Below, one piece after another: positions 23,710-35,429 of a stretch of DNA of 64,000 bases. Below the pieces are notes generated by a model. The model was given only the letters and a program-made list of their open reading frames with translations, ran no database searches and was not told the DNA's origin. The stretch's first letter is position 1; each line of letters starts with the position of its first letter. Source of the stretch: Saxidomus purpurata (taxonomy: Eukaryota; Mollusca; Bivalvia; Venerida; Veneridae); assembly GCA_022818135.1 (NCBI GenBank), contig JAFMSR010000014.1, positions 38,319,252 through 38,383,251 on the forward strand, read 5' to 3'. The translations under genes and the position numbers were made by a program.

Positions 23710-25293
23710 GGCCACACCAATTTGATTAATAGTTCTTCGGATTTTTTCTCTAAAAAAATGGGGCGGGCGAGCGAAATCTTTATTTTTATTTTATTTTTTA
23801 CTTCTCAAATTTTCACAGGCGGCGAGTACTTTTTTTATTTTTTTTATTTACTTTTCGAAATTTCACATGCGCGGGCACTTTTAAAATATTCTTTATTTAC
23901 TTTTTTAAATTTCACATGCGGCGGGCACTTTTTTAATTTGATGTTTTGACCTTTTTTACTTCTCAAAATTAGAAGGTCCCATGTCTGAAATAAATCACAT
24001 AATTATATCCTATCTTTATATGTAATTATAACAAGAGGTGTCAGTAGTGCTTGCCATTAAAACAAAATGTTCGCAGTACAAAAATCTAAAGGATCTGTAT
24101 AAACAAGGGTCATAAGTAGCACGATAGTAAGCCAAGAGTTTTCAAACTTAATTGTTTACTACATTTTTAAATTAATTAAGTAGTTGCACACAAGACGTCA
24201 ATTAGGAATTTTAAGTACAAATCAAGAAACATGTTCACAGAGTTATCTTCCCTTGCTTACAGCTAAGTGTCATAAGTATTCCAACTTTCAAAGTAATCTC
24301 TCAAACGGTCAAGTCAACAAGTGGACAAGAATGAAAATTTTAACTGAGTTTTTAAGTCTAAAAGGGCCATAATTCAAATGAAATCCTATGCATAGTAACC
24401 TTCTCCTGCCTATATATGTTTGGAGATCATGATGGTAAATAAGTATTCCAACTTTCTAAGTAATATCTCAAACAGTTAAGTTAAAAGTTGACTGGTAAAA
24501 AAAACTTAAACGAGGTTCTAAGTCGATAAAGGGCCTTAATTTAAAAAAGTCTGACAGAGTTACCTTCTCTTGCCTACAGATTGGTGTATTGATTTAAAAC
24601 AAGTATTCCAAGATTCGCAGCTTTAAAGGATTAAGTTAACAAGTGGATTTTACCCATATTCAATGTATTTTCCAAGTCAAAAAAGGGGCATAATTCTGTC
24701 GAAAACCTTCACAGAGTTATGTACTCTTGTCTCTTGTCTGTTGATGAAGGTAGAGTACACGTGTTTTTTTTCCAATTGTCACCCATCACCGCGACGCTCA
24801 GCCATCGTGTCCACGCAAAGTTGGTCATCCAAATGTCCCCCAGAATCACCCGTCGACCTAATTAGAGTGTCCGATCACGGTGACCATTTGTCTGGACAGT
24901 GTTTCGCGTAGTCCACATTCGGGTCGTGACTTGAAATTTAATGTTTTTACTGATTAACTTTTATTTATCAATAAAAAATAGAAATATGTTTGTATTTTGA
25001 TGTTTTTCGAAACTTCCCGACGCCTAAAACGTTTTAATTACGATGCCGCTATCAACAACCGAGCTACCGGAAATAGTGTTGTTACGCGAACGCTTGAATT
25101 TGAGACACTTGTAACAAAAAGAGTTTAAAATGAACCGAAAGTACCTGAAATTAGCGACAATTTTTAGCGCTGCGCAAAAAATAAAATTTGATTTCTGACG
25201 GACATGCGGCGGGGTCTTTTTTTTTTTATTTTCCACTTTAAGATTTTGAAGTAGCGGAAAATCCGACGAACTATTAATCAAATTGGTGTGGCC
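23710..25293. mobile_element. 1.58 kb PIF/Harbinger-like element, TTA TSD
   Basis: Inverted ends start GGCCACACCAATTTGATTAA on both strands for about 40 bp, flanked by TTA at 23707-23709 and 25294-25296. TTA duplications and GG-initial ends are typical of PIF/Harbinger. The identical peptide start MINSSSDF on both strands is just the inverted repeat translated. No transposase is visible. Positions 24755-25065 are a partial reverse copy of the TA-flanked element at 40678-42387. Confidence 0.85.
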
Positions 25294-25296
25294 TTA

Positions 25297-25335
25297 AATA
25301 AAGATTTTATTATTATTATCATTATTATTAAAGAA
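25297..25335 (+). repeat. LINE 3' microsatellite tail
   Basis: AATAAAGATTTTATTATTATTATC lies directly after the right TTA of the inserted element. Removing that element joins it to the LINE remnant ending at 23706, giving a polyadenylation-like AATAAA and an (ATT)n tail of the kind L2/CR1 LINEs carry. Confidence 0.6.
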
Positions 25336-25562
25336 AGTCAAAGACTGCTACTTTAGTTTAATAAAGAATATCGTAATTTTGTGTTTTTTTTTTATGAAAA
25401 AGTAAAAAGATCATCAGCTCAGCAATTGTTACTTGGGCTCAGGCTTTTTATAATTGATTGTCTTATATCAACATTTGGACATTTATCGTCAATTACGGTG
25501 GCAATATGAGAAAGTTATAATGAATAATTAAATAAATAACGATATTTTGCAATAGTATTTCA

Positions 25563-25735
25563 TGGTCCGAAGTGTCACATAATATGTTGCTATAATACTT
25601 TGTTGGTTTAAAGTGTCATTTAAGAATTTGCGACAATATATTTTGATGGTCCGAAATGTCTATTGATGTTGTCCGAAGTGTATATTAATGTGGTCCGAAG
25701 TGTCTGTAAAATGTATACTGGTCCGAAGTGGGTCG
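25563..25735 (+). repeat. GGTCCGAAGTGT short repeats
   Basis: TGGTCCGAAGTGT or a close variant occurs about six times, irregularly spaced by roughly 25-60 bp. A related GGGCCGAAATG..CTGG motif occurs at 33950-33985. Nothing else in 25336-25960 is recognised. Confidence 0.55.
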
Positions 25736-25963
25736 GCACCATTTGATTAACTGTACAAGAATACCATTGATGCAAAGCATCAAAGGGCGCCGAAAATAGT
25801 TTTGTACATGTGTGGCGTTATATAGCTAAAATTAGCTTTTTGATAAGCAATCATTATTAGTTTGATTTGAATGAAAATTTTTATGAATATTTGCAGAAAA
25901 CATTTAAAATCATGGTGGTTTTAAAGCTGAAAAAAAAAACGGAAGAAAAATTATTTTAAAAAA

Positions 25964-26037
25964 TTGGGTTTGACCGGGATTCGAACTCCACTCGTAAAAT
26001 TAGACGGTCATCAGCTTACCCACTACACCACGGAGAC
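25964..26037 (-). repeat. tRNA-derived SINE head
   Basis: The minus strand reads GTGGTGTAGTGGGTAAGC (A-box-like) and AGTTCGAATCC (B box), with CTCGTAAAATTAG-type sequence shared with the copy at 20281. The stems do not pair as in a working tRNA. Confidence 0.5.
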
Positions 26038-26087
26038 TGACTTTAAAGCACGTGGTAAAAAATAAGCTCATATTATAATTTTGCAAA

Positions 26088-27333
26088 GGCAGTGTCTAGA
26101 GAACCGGAACCGGTTCCCTAGACAGCGACCTTAGCGAACCGGAATCGGTTCTCTAGCCTATATCAGTCTATACACTAGCGAACCGGAATTGTTTTCCTGC
26201 ATATATTACAGGTAATTGTGATAAGAAAATAGATAATTTAATAATTATAAAGTGAAAACTTCCATTTAAACAAGAAAAATGTGGGATTATCAGTTTATTT
26301 GCATTAGTTTTCAATGTGTCGATTGTCGAATTGATCTCCTTCGCCTTCCGCACTTCCGGTTTTAATATGATGTCTATGTGTACGCTGGCGGAATGGTAGT
26401 CTACACAATGATCTACCATTTCGCGGTGAAGCACATGGGACAGGAGGATCAATAGTCGCCGGGTTGTTGCAGAAGTTACGCAGGTGGAAGCTGGCGAAGT
26501 TTGACATAGTCTTCATACAGTCTTCATACAGATAGGTAAAAATGATATAGAAAAATTTAACAATCATCATTAACTCCATGCCCTACTTGATATAAGAAAT
26601 GAATTACGCAGCTGTGGTGTTCAGCACGTCGTATTTGAGAGCCTCTTCCATTGTCATCAACGTCGATACAAGTTATGCAGACGTCTTAACAAGACCTTTT
26701 TGAAACTCCCACTTGACAAAATATGGTCACATGGTCCAGAGTTAATGAACAATGACGTTATAGACAGACGTGATGGTGTGGTTAGAAGAGATGTTGACTT
26801 TAAGTTCACCGACAGCATCAGTCATGCCTTCCTGAACCAGAGGCTCTGAAAACAGTCCTTGTCAGGGCTAAACTGACTCTTAATAGGGTCGACGGGCCAT
26901 GATCAGAGCTCCTCGTGGTGTAGCCTGGATGTGACATAATGAAAACGAAAGCAAATGCTTATGTATATTTAGGTTTAATTATTTCTCTCTAGCATATATT
27001 ACATAAAATCAAAAACATTTACAGAAAAATTGTGCTTTCTGTTTCAATGCTATTCATTATGTTATAACTAAACGCTCTCCTTCGTCATTCTGTTATCTCT
27101 AATACTAATACTGCGTTAAGTCTTTCATGTCATAATTTTAGGAAGGATCTCTAAATATTCCTCTTCCGAATTACATATTTAATGATAACAATAATAATCA
27201 ACATATGCATTGTTTATATAGCTGTATCAATAAACGTGCCGATAACAACACGCCAAATAATTCGTCCGAATATTAATTCCGGTTCGCTAAGGTCGCTGTC
27301 TAGGGAACCGATTCCGGTTCTCTAGACACTTCC
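26088..27333. mobile_element. 1.25 kb element with palindromic long TIRs
   Basis: Both ends start GG.AGTGTCTAGAGAACC and match inverted for about 60-70 bp. TTTTGCAAA, itself nearly palindromic, is duplicated at 26079-26087 and 27334-27342. Inside each end are repeated palindromes of the form GAACCGGAAYCGGTTC followed by CTAG. Nine-base duplications and GG ends would suit Merlin or Mutator-like elements. The internal frames (26168-26579, minus) resemble no transposase I know, so it is probably non-autonomous. Confidence 0.85.
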
Positions 27334-27595
27334 TTTTGCAAAACCGATAAGGGAGAAGTTGTTTTACGTTTTCGTATTTTTTCTAAAAGATATGAAAAGG
27401 AACATTACAATTAAACAATTACGTTTTAATGAAGGAAATGTGTATAATCAATATTTTAATGTCTATTGCGTATTATTTTGGCATACAGTTAAAACCATTT
27501 TTCTTCGCATTCTAATAACCGCTCCTAGCATGTACTTCCGGAAAAAGTATTCCATAATAGGCCACCGCCGTCATCGGCGGCGCCAATAATGGTTG

Positions 27596-28425
27596 TATAA
27601 GGTTTCAGTTCCCTTTGAAGCTGGCTTATGCCACAACTATACATAAAACTCAGGGCATGAGTAATAAGTATACTATAACTTGAGGTTAACTGCAACCATG
27701 CAGGAAATCCAGGACAAATAGGGGTCGCACTTGGGAGGGTAATTTCAAGTAGTGGTCTAAGAATCATAAATTACAGTCCATATTTAGTTAAACAACACCC
27801 ATTAAAAGTTTACAAGTTTTATGAGAAATTAAATTTCCAAGAAATTCTGAGAGTATTATTCCGACTCTGGATACGATTTTTTTGAATTTGAAGGCCACAG
27901 AGTAACGTAAAGTGAAAAGAGTTTTTGAAACAGCATTGGAAGATTATTTAGATACACCAGATGAGTCATTTGCGAAAACGCTCTTGAACAGATACTGTAT
28001 AACAAGTGTGATGTTATTGATTGGTTCATTACACAACATACCAATATAACCAACATGTATCATCAGAGTTGTAAATCTACCCCGGGTACTTTGATTCAGA
28101 AACAATTCACAGAATTTTACTCTTTATTTCAAAGGTATATAGCTTTCTTCAGATAACTACTCTAGTGAGTCACAAAAACTGTTAAAAATTCCTTTTGCAT
28201 ACAATCTCCTCACATTTGTCATGTTTATTGTTCAATTTATTGTCTGCAGAATCTCAATCAACAAAAAATGAGGACAGTGCATATTCAGTGTTACCTTCAG
28301 TCAGTTCTAAGATATCACATTCTGGTAGAGGAAAAATCAGGAATGTCGGGGATTATTGTATCGCAAAACGTAGATACAGGTTTTGTAAATCTCTACGGTC
28401 ATGTTTGTTCATTCATGGAATGGAA
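27596..28425 (+). pseudogene. PIF1-type helicase fragment, Helitron-like
   Basis: One frame reads QFPLKLAYATTIHKTQGMS at 27606-27662; the next reads GNPGQIGVALGRVISSSGLR from about 27700 and continues to YSPYLVKQHPLKVYKFYEKL. These are the C-terminal motifs V (AYA.T.HK.QG) and VI (VALGRV) of PIF1-family helicases as found in Helitron/Helentron Rep-Hel proteins. The upstream helicase motifs and the Rep domain are absent. A weak third block (SHSGRGKIRNVGDY) lies near 28320-28370. It ends at the family C element at 28431. It could instead be a host PIF1 pseudogene, but the motif VI form favours a transposon. Confidence 0.7.
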
Positions 28426-28430
28426 AAAGA

Positions 28431-29088
28431 AACAAGAGGGCCAAGATGGCCCTATATCGCTCACCTGCGACTTATGAAAATATGTGAACAAACTTCAACT
28501 CTTAACTACATATATATGTATATATCATAAACACAATCATTCGGTTTGACCTTGACAAGGCAAAGATTTTGACCAATTTATATGATAATTAGGTTGTAAA
28601 TGTCAACTGTATGGCATACACAAGGTTTTCAACCGGTTCACCTAGTTTTAGACCTCAGATTACCCATATTCATACTACACCTAACTTTCATCAAGACAAG
28701 CATGCTGAAAAAAGCCAACTCTGTAGCACAACAGGTTTTTTCTATGATTTGACCCCATGACCTAATTTTAACCCTAGATGGCCCATATTCAAACTCGACC
28801 TTGTTTTCATCAAGGCAATCATACTGACCAAGTTTCATAAAGATCCAATGTAAAATGCAGCCTCTATTACATACACAAGGTTTTTAATGATTTGACCCCA
28901 CGACCTAGTTTTTAACACCAGATGACCCATATTCGAACTCGACCTAGATTTCAGCAAGGATACCATACTGACTAAGTTTCATGAATATCGAATGAAAAAT
29001 GCAACCTCTATCGCATACACAAGGTTATGTGTAGACAAACAGACGACAGACAGACGACGGACACTTCGTGCTCAGGTGAGCTAATAAA
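28431..29088 (-). mobile_element. Hairpin/tandem-core element, family C (short copy)
   Basis: Left end: AACAAGAGGGCCAAGATGGC, a hairpin GGGCCA/TGGCCC. Right end: CTCAGGTGAGCTAATAAAA after an ACGACAGACAGACGACGG run. Between them are three core units of about 147 bp with CATACACAAGGTTTT, GACCTAGTTTT and CAGATGACCCATATTC. It is a reverse-oriented, short relative of the copies at 40247 and 61377. Confidence 0.8.
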
Positions 29089-29440
29089 AACATAAAAGAT
29101 CAGATAAACTTGTTAGATAGAATGAAAGTGACAGCAAGTGAATTTTTTTCAACAACCATTTACAGTGACACTCTTGAAGAAACATCATTGACACAAAATG
29201 TCTGTGAAAGTTTAACTAATATCTCTAACTCGGTATTTGACCTTTTTCACCTTAAAAACTGCTTCGAAGTAGTTACTGACATACAAACTTTTAATGAAAG
29301 AATCTAAATACACGTACATGTACATCACTGACAAACTTCTGTCAGATTCACATTTTTATGAAAAGTTTGTGAAGAATTGTTGCCATTATCAAACAACAGA
29401 TAAAAATCAGATAGTAATCTAAATTTTCATTTATTCAGTA
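29089..29440 (+). other. Small open frame downstream of family C copy
   Basis: A 65-codon frame (29110-29307) starts MLDRMKVTASEFFSTTIYSD. It could continue the transposon protein remnant interrupted by the family C copy, but I recognise no domain and it may be chance. Confidence 0.25.
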
Positions 29441-29443
29441 ATC

Positions 29444-29665
29444 ACCTAAAACTCCTGCGGACATGCGATTGAAGACATCGAACACTATTTTTTCAGATGT
29501 CCAATATTTTCACTTCAAAGAAGAAAACTATTTACTATGACTAGACATTTTCACCCATTTTGCGCTCGAACTCTCCTGTTTGGTAATGACAGCTTAAGCG
29601 ATGACGAAAACACTATCATTTTTTCACATGTTCAAGAATTTATTCGTGACACCGGACGCTTTTAA
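29444..29665 (+). pseudogene. LINE ORF2 C-terminus
   Basis: The frame reads NSCGHAIEDIEHYFFRC, then RTLLFGNDSLSDDENTIIF and SHVQEFIRDTGRF-stop at 29663-29665. The C.CG...E...HYF.RCP zinc motif followed by LL.G....... F..V..FI..T.RF is the usual end of several LINE ORF2 proteins. The RT upstream is absent (5' truncation). Confidence 0.7.
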
Positions 29666-31690
29666 GTATGTCGCAATATTCGTAGTGCCACACAACTAAC
29701 AGGAAACCTACATATAAGTATTTCATTGTTTCTCAGGGACAAGAACTCTTTTTTCTCATTTTTCTCTATTTTTTCTGTTTTCTATTCAACCATGTTCAAA
29801 AAATTCTTTTTTACATTTTTTTTGTAACAACTATTTACACCATTTTTCTCAAAATATACTTTAATTTATAAAATACCGAATTTCAAATATCAAAATGATA
29901 AATACGTTTATTGCTAAACTGTTAATTTATATGTCACCAATTGTTGTAAATACATCGTGTTTAGGGAGGGCCAATTTATAATGTTGGTAGAACTTGTGGC
30001 CCAACCCTTTTGCAAACTTTGTAAATTTGTACTTTCTTATAAACATGTATATTTTGCAATAACATATGTTTAAACTAACAGATAAAAATGCAAGTTTAGA
30101 GGAAAATGCTGCCATCTGCAAGGTGTGTGACTGTCTTACACTGACACGTTCATCTGTTTTAATTATTTATGAGAAACTTGTGAGATTGTTCATAGCTGTT
30201 GAATTTGTGCAGTTCAGAAAAGACTATTTAAGGTTAGTAAACATTGAAAAGCCATTTAAAAGTCAGTTATTTCCCATTTGTTTGCAAAACCATTGAAAAA
30301 CTATTTAGAAAAAAAACCCCACATTGATTTCATACCATTACTTTACCATTTGTTTCAAAACCTGGTAATTAAATGGTCCTACATGTATTTTTAAATTGTC
30401 TTCTTTGTTCACAATCAATTGATTTACCATTGAATTACCATTTTTTTTCTGTTCAACCATTTATATATTAATATATCACCTGTCGGTATTAGCCCTGAGT
30501 CAATCTGTGATCTAGCTGACCTCAAAATAATTGCAATAGAATTTCATTCATCACTTCGCTAAATCAGTACAGGGAGGCCAAGATGATGTTGCCATCATGG
30601 GTTTTAGTAATCATTTTTATGTATAAGCCTATTACGGCATCAGGCGCTTTACACATTCGTGGTTCAAAGCTTTTAATATAGGTCACATAATTCAAAGAGT
30701 AGTGGTAGATTACTAGATTTTAGCATCGATAGACGATTTCCGTTAAAAATACCAAATACATGTACTTTTTATGTGGACGTTTTACTCCTACAACAACAAT
30801 ATCCTATCAGAAATCATAAAAGAAAGCGTACACATATTATAACTTAACCTTAAAGTTTCAGCGGATTTTTAAAAATATTTCATTAAAAATAAATTTAAGA
30901 AAAATTACAGAATTCAAACTCATATTTTTGTTGATTTTTCACAACCGCACCACATCGGCAGTATGTATTTGAAATACCTTGGTGCCCTACAGTTTGATTT
31001 CATCCCATTTTGTGTTGGTAAGGGGAGATAGATCTAGCAACCCTTGTAAGTAGTCTATTAGCCTTACACTTTAATTTACTTTAAGAAATCCTTTGAAAAG
31101 TTAAATGTTAAACCCAGGCTTAATCTTGGAGCCTGCACAAAATATTTAGTGTTCCCTTACCATTTTTCATCGGTTTGCACCATTCAAATTTTGCGAATGG
31201 AAGCGTTGTGAATGAAATACGATTGTTTTGATCTCTAGAACGCCGATCTAAAGACAAACTGTATATTGATAACTTGTTGCGGGCGCGCTATATTTAATAC
31301 GTGGTTGGAGGTGAAGTATAGTTCTTTGAACAAAATGTTATGAAAATCGTCTAGGAAGGTACGATAAAGAATGGGTTAAACCACTGTTTATTGTGTAGCA
31401 TTAAAATTGTCAAAAAGTTGATATTTCTATCTTTTATGCAAGTAAACATCAAATTATTTGATATGCTTATGTCACGTGTAATTAGTAGTGAAAAGTTTTT
31501 ATTGTTCGGCTAATATAAAAACAGATATCGGTCAAACATGCCGGTATTTTCCGGTATCGGGTAAAGTGGGTCCATTCCGTTACTATGACTTGATTTTTAT
31601 CATTTAAAATTTACAATCACACTTCAGTTTGTTTTTTAATGAAAGTATCACTGTGCAGTAACTGACAGTCTATTTTAATCAGAAATGGCA
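29666..31690. other. AT-rich DNA, no gene seen
   Basis: Short frames (29927-30121, 30066-30296) show no domain. Part of the first few hundred bases is probably LINE 3' UTR. No tandem or inverted repeat was noticed. Confidence 0.5.
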
Positions 31691-31696
31691 TGTTAG

Positions 31697-31850
31697 AGAA
31701 ATAAAGTGACAGGTAGCCAAAGTTTACTAACTGGCCGGGATGCACTTTCCTTTTCTATCAGACTGGTTTACATTTCGAATTATCAGACTGGTCTACAGCA
31801 ATAAACTGACAGGTAGCCAAAGTTAACTAATTGGTCGGTATGCACTGACC
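31697..31850 (+). repeat. Direct repeat, about 101-bp offset
   Basis: GACAGGTAGCCAAAGTT followed by .ACTAA.TGG.CGG.ATGCACT occurs at about 31708 and again at about 31808, with a shared ATCAGACTGGT pair between. Positions 31851-32380 are otherwise featureless. Confidence 0.65.
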
Positions 31851-32384
31851 TGTAAGTAAATCGCGAAAATGTGCGTTGTTTTGTTTACAAACATTTTGAC
31901 TGCAAACGATTTTGTGAGGATAGAGGCAGGAATAGTATTGTACATTCTAAAAATCAGCTTAATGGAACATCGCGTAGAACATATTTTAATATTGCTGCGT
32001 TAACTTTGTTTTAATTAACGCTGAATGAAAATAGGGATCTTATATACAATCTAATAAATCCTGATGAAAAAAAAACGGAAAGCGCGTAAAGATTATTAAA
32101 AGCTTTTTCGTGAATATTTTTTGGTTTCTTTTTAAGTCAAAAATGATACACTGAAAATGAGTAACAGTTACTAAATTGTAACTACACAAACCAGATAGTC
32201 AAGTGTTTGCTTTACATGAACTTAGAATATAAATTTATTCCGTCTATGTTATAAAGTCTATAAAGTTTATTTGCATCTCCCATTTCAAAATATTAACATG
32301 AAAGCTTTGTTTCTAGGCCCGCTGTGATACGTAGTATCACAGTTTTTCTTGTTTATGTTGTAGTTTAATTTATAACCCTCGAGT

Positions 32385-32560
32385 TTGGCTCGAAATAATG
32401 GAAGTGCAGCTAAAGCTGTACTGGGAGTTATATGGGTATTTACTTGAATTCTTCGGACAAGGTCACTTATTGGGGTGGCTACAACCACAGGTGGCCGGCG
32501 CGGGGTTTGGACCCCCATCCCCCCAGAGGCCCCTCTACAACCAAGCTCCCCATATACAGT
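32385..32560 (-). repeat. tRNA-like SINE fragment
   Basis: The minus strand has AGCTTGGTTGTAGAGGGG (A-box-like) and GGGGGTCCAAACCCC, a paired T-arm with a B-box-like core. It replaces the end of the LINE ORF right after its VYGELG motif, so it marks an insertion or junction. Confidence 0.4.
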
Positions 32561-33930
32561 TGCATTAGTTGCTTGATATCTTACATGCAATGTCTGTTTA
32601 AGAAATTTTAAATACACTTTCTCCATATCTGGAGCTTTATGAAATCCCCAAATATCACATCCATAAATTTAAAATTGGTAAGAATATAGCCTCAAATAGC
32701 TTCAGTTTTTCAGTAACAGCTAATGCCACAATATCAAATAATGAGTTAAGAGTAAATAAAGCACGCAAAGCTTGATCTGACAAAGCTTTCTGTGAGTTGT
32801 AAAATTTACCATTGCTTGAAAGCGTAACACCAAGGTAACAAAATTTATCGACTACATTCAACTTTATATTATCATAATATATATCTAACTTTTCACTTCT
32901 GTTGCCAAGTTTACACACCAATGCGACTGTTTTAGCAACATTTACAGTAATATTCCATTTTTCACAATATACATGTAATTATTTAGTAAAATTTGTAAAC
33001 CATTTACAGAATATGAAAATAAAACTGTATCATCTGCAAACAGCAACATAAATATTTGCATTTCATCAATAGTTACTAAATCAGCATTATCATCTTTTAT
33101 ACATTCTTCCATATCGTTAATGAATAATATAAAAAGTAACGGAGATAATGTTTCACCTTGCTTTACACCTATATAGCTATCAAAATATTCTGAAAGACTT
33201 CCGTTAGCTCTAACACATATTTTAACAGACCGATACATGACTTTTAAAATATTTATAAATTTTGATGACAATTGATAGTGTATCAGTTTAACCCATATTC
33301 CATTTCTATAAACAAGATCAAAAGCCTTTTTAAAATCAACAAAGGCACAGTAAAGTTTTTTACGTTCGTGTTGAATAACTCTGTTAATCAGAGTTTGCAA
33401 AACAAAAATACAATCAACAGTACTGCGTTTTTGACGAAATCCATATTGACAGTCAGTTAATACATTATTATTTTCAATAAAAGTACGTGCTCTTCTATTT
33501 AAAAGTTGTGAAAATATTTTAGAAAATATACTAGTTAGCATAATTCCTCTATAGTTATCAACATTTCTAAGATCTCCCTTTTTATGGACAGGTACTAATA
33601 TACCCTTTGACCAAGAATCGGGATAAATACAATTACTATGCATAAAATTAAACAATTTACATAATATAGGTGCTAAAATATCTTTGGAATCTAAAAATAT
33701 TTCTGGGATCGACATATCCTCCCCAGCACTCTTTTGCCGATTTAACGTACAAATAGCTTTCATAACTTCATCAACTGTAAAATCACTATCAAGTTGTTCT
33801 ACAATATTCAAATCAAAATTACTATTATTAACAAAGTCCTCAACGTTTTGATCTGTAAATACGTCGTCATTTGAAAACAATGACTTAAAATGTTCATAAA
33901 AATCATTTGCTGACAAGTTAGTATTAGTAT
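32560..33930 (-). pseudogene. LINE ORF2 reverse transcriptase, nearly open
   Basis: The first 324 codons (32942-33916) are open and hold the RT in order: GILVPVHKKGDLRNVDNYRG, YGFRQKRSTVDCIFVL, CAFVDFKKAFDLVYR, GVKQGETLSPLLFILFIND and LLFADDTVLFS (active-site codons 33029-33040). A frame change then leads to FCYLGVTLSSNGKFY and, in a third frame, KVYLKFLKQTLHVRYQATNA before truncation. The endonuclease half is missing. This is a non-LTR retrotransposon of undetermined clade. Confidence 0.85.
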
Positions 33931-33984
33931 TTACCGAAATCTACTAGGGCCGAAATGTACTGGGGCCGAAATGACTGGTTCCAA

Positions 33985-34382
33985 GTAGGCAGAGCGTTAA
34001 ATCCTAGTCCATAAAATTAATTAGTCTCATGATGTAAACAGATCTCGGGCAAAAGGTACAAAACAAATTAAGGCTGGAAAATAAGATAGTATTAACTATT
34101 ACCTGGCAATCTTTCTAAATTGATTTTCATTTTCTATTCACAATACAAGAATTCATGATTACCAAGCTAGAGTTCTAATATTTTAGATATATTTTTATTT
34201 CATGCATATTTTTAAATCCAACTAATTAAATTGTGAACAGAAAGTGAAAGTAGATTTAAAAACACTTTGATTTAATACAGTTGCTTAAATCAGCTTTTCA
34301 ATGCCATTTGTGACTTGATTAGCTTTAAGCGCATGCACAGGTTAAATTCTCCCGCAAAAATGACCAATCTCTATCTATCCTG
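33985..34382 (+). repeat. Dispersed 0.4 kb repeat, copy 1
   Basis: It shares, in the same order and orientation with 58690-59115, the segments GGATGTAAACA-like, GGCTGGAAAA, TTGATTTTCATTTTCT-like, CATATTTTTAAATCC, GTGAACAGAAA.TGAAAGTAG and AAAATGACCAATCTC. No coding content. Confidence 0.7.
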
Positions 34383-34417
34383 TTATACTGCCTCACACCT
34401 CTCACGAGTATTATGGG

Positions 34418-35429
34418 CAGGGTGCACGCCGGAGGTTAATAAAAGATAAAACTACTGCAAGATAGCTCCCACAGTCAAGAGAAACAAGAACTGCTAAAAA
34501 CAAAACTGTTAAAAATAGTAAAAGAATAAAAGGGTTAAAAACAACTGTTGTACAATTAATAATTGATTTGGGCCACTGCCTGCTTGAATGATTCAAGATC
34601 AGGCAGGATCGCAATATGCGTGGGTAATCTTTTCCACAGGACTGTGGTGTGGGGGAAAAAAAGAGTACTTAAAGAAGTCCGAGTTTGCATGGGTTTGGCG
34701 GAGACTAAAGGGGTGCATATGTCTTGTTAACCTGTTTGGGACTTCTAGGTAACTGGGCAGGGAGATTGCTACAAGATTGTAGTATATTTTGTAAAACATA
34801 ACCAATTTGGAGGCTTGACGCCTGTTCTCAAGGGTGCTCCATCCAAGGGTGTTCTGAAGGTCTGTCACACTGGTATCTCTGGAATAATCTTTTTTTACCC
34901 ATCTGATTGTGCATCGCTGGACCATCTCCAGCTTGTGAATATTAACCTGGGTGTGTGGTGACCATACAGATGATGCATACTCTAGTTGTGGTCTGACTAA
35001 TGTTTTGTAAGAGAGTGATTTGATATTTTCATGTTTTGTTTTGATGTTACGTTTGAGAAAGCCTAGTGTTCTGTTCGCATTTGTTGTTATTCTTGAGATG
35101 TGTGTATTCCAGCTGAGATCTTGGCTGATGTCTACACCAAGGTTTTTTGCATCCTTAACTGGTGAGAGTATTTGACCATGAAGTTTATATGGGAACTGGA
35201 TAGGTTTTCTACTACGTGTGATATGGAGAACATGGCATTTACTAGGGTTAAATTCCATGTCCCACAGTGTTTCCCACGTTTCTAGCTTAGAGAGATCATT
35301 TTGTAACCTTTGACAATCAGAAAGGCAAGTAACTGCAAGTTAAACGGCAGTATCATCAGCAAAAAGCCGCACCTGGGAGGTAACCGTGTCAGGGAGATCA
35401 TTTATATAGAGTAGGAACAACAGAGGTCC
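34418..35429 (-). pseudogene. CR1/L2-like LINE ORF2, C-terminal part
   Basis: It starts at the junction with the 4.4 kb insertion and reads [15 protein letters not shown], then RLFADDTAV (codons for FADD at 35352-35363). The 219-codon block follows: FNPSKCHVLHITRSRKP, KNLGVDISQDLSWNTHI, YKTLVRPQLEYASSVWSPHT and SLRQTHANSDFFKYSFF. These are standard motifs of the RT thumb and tail of CR1/L2/Rex-type LINEs. The N-terminal part lies at 39809-40246. Confidence 0.85.

Noticed and set aside
23722..25281. Two proteins starting MINSSSDF on opposite strands
   Set aside because: The shared start is the translated terminal inverted repeat of the TTA-flanked element.
28251..28530. Plus-strand frame ending in QEGQDGPISLT as a conserved protein end
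   Set aside because: The same peptide appears at 44065-44100 because both translate the GGGCCA.GATGGCCCT hairpin of family C.
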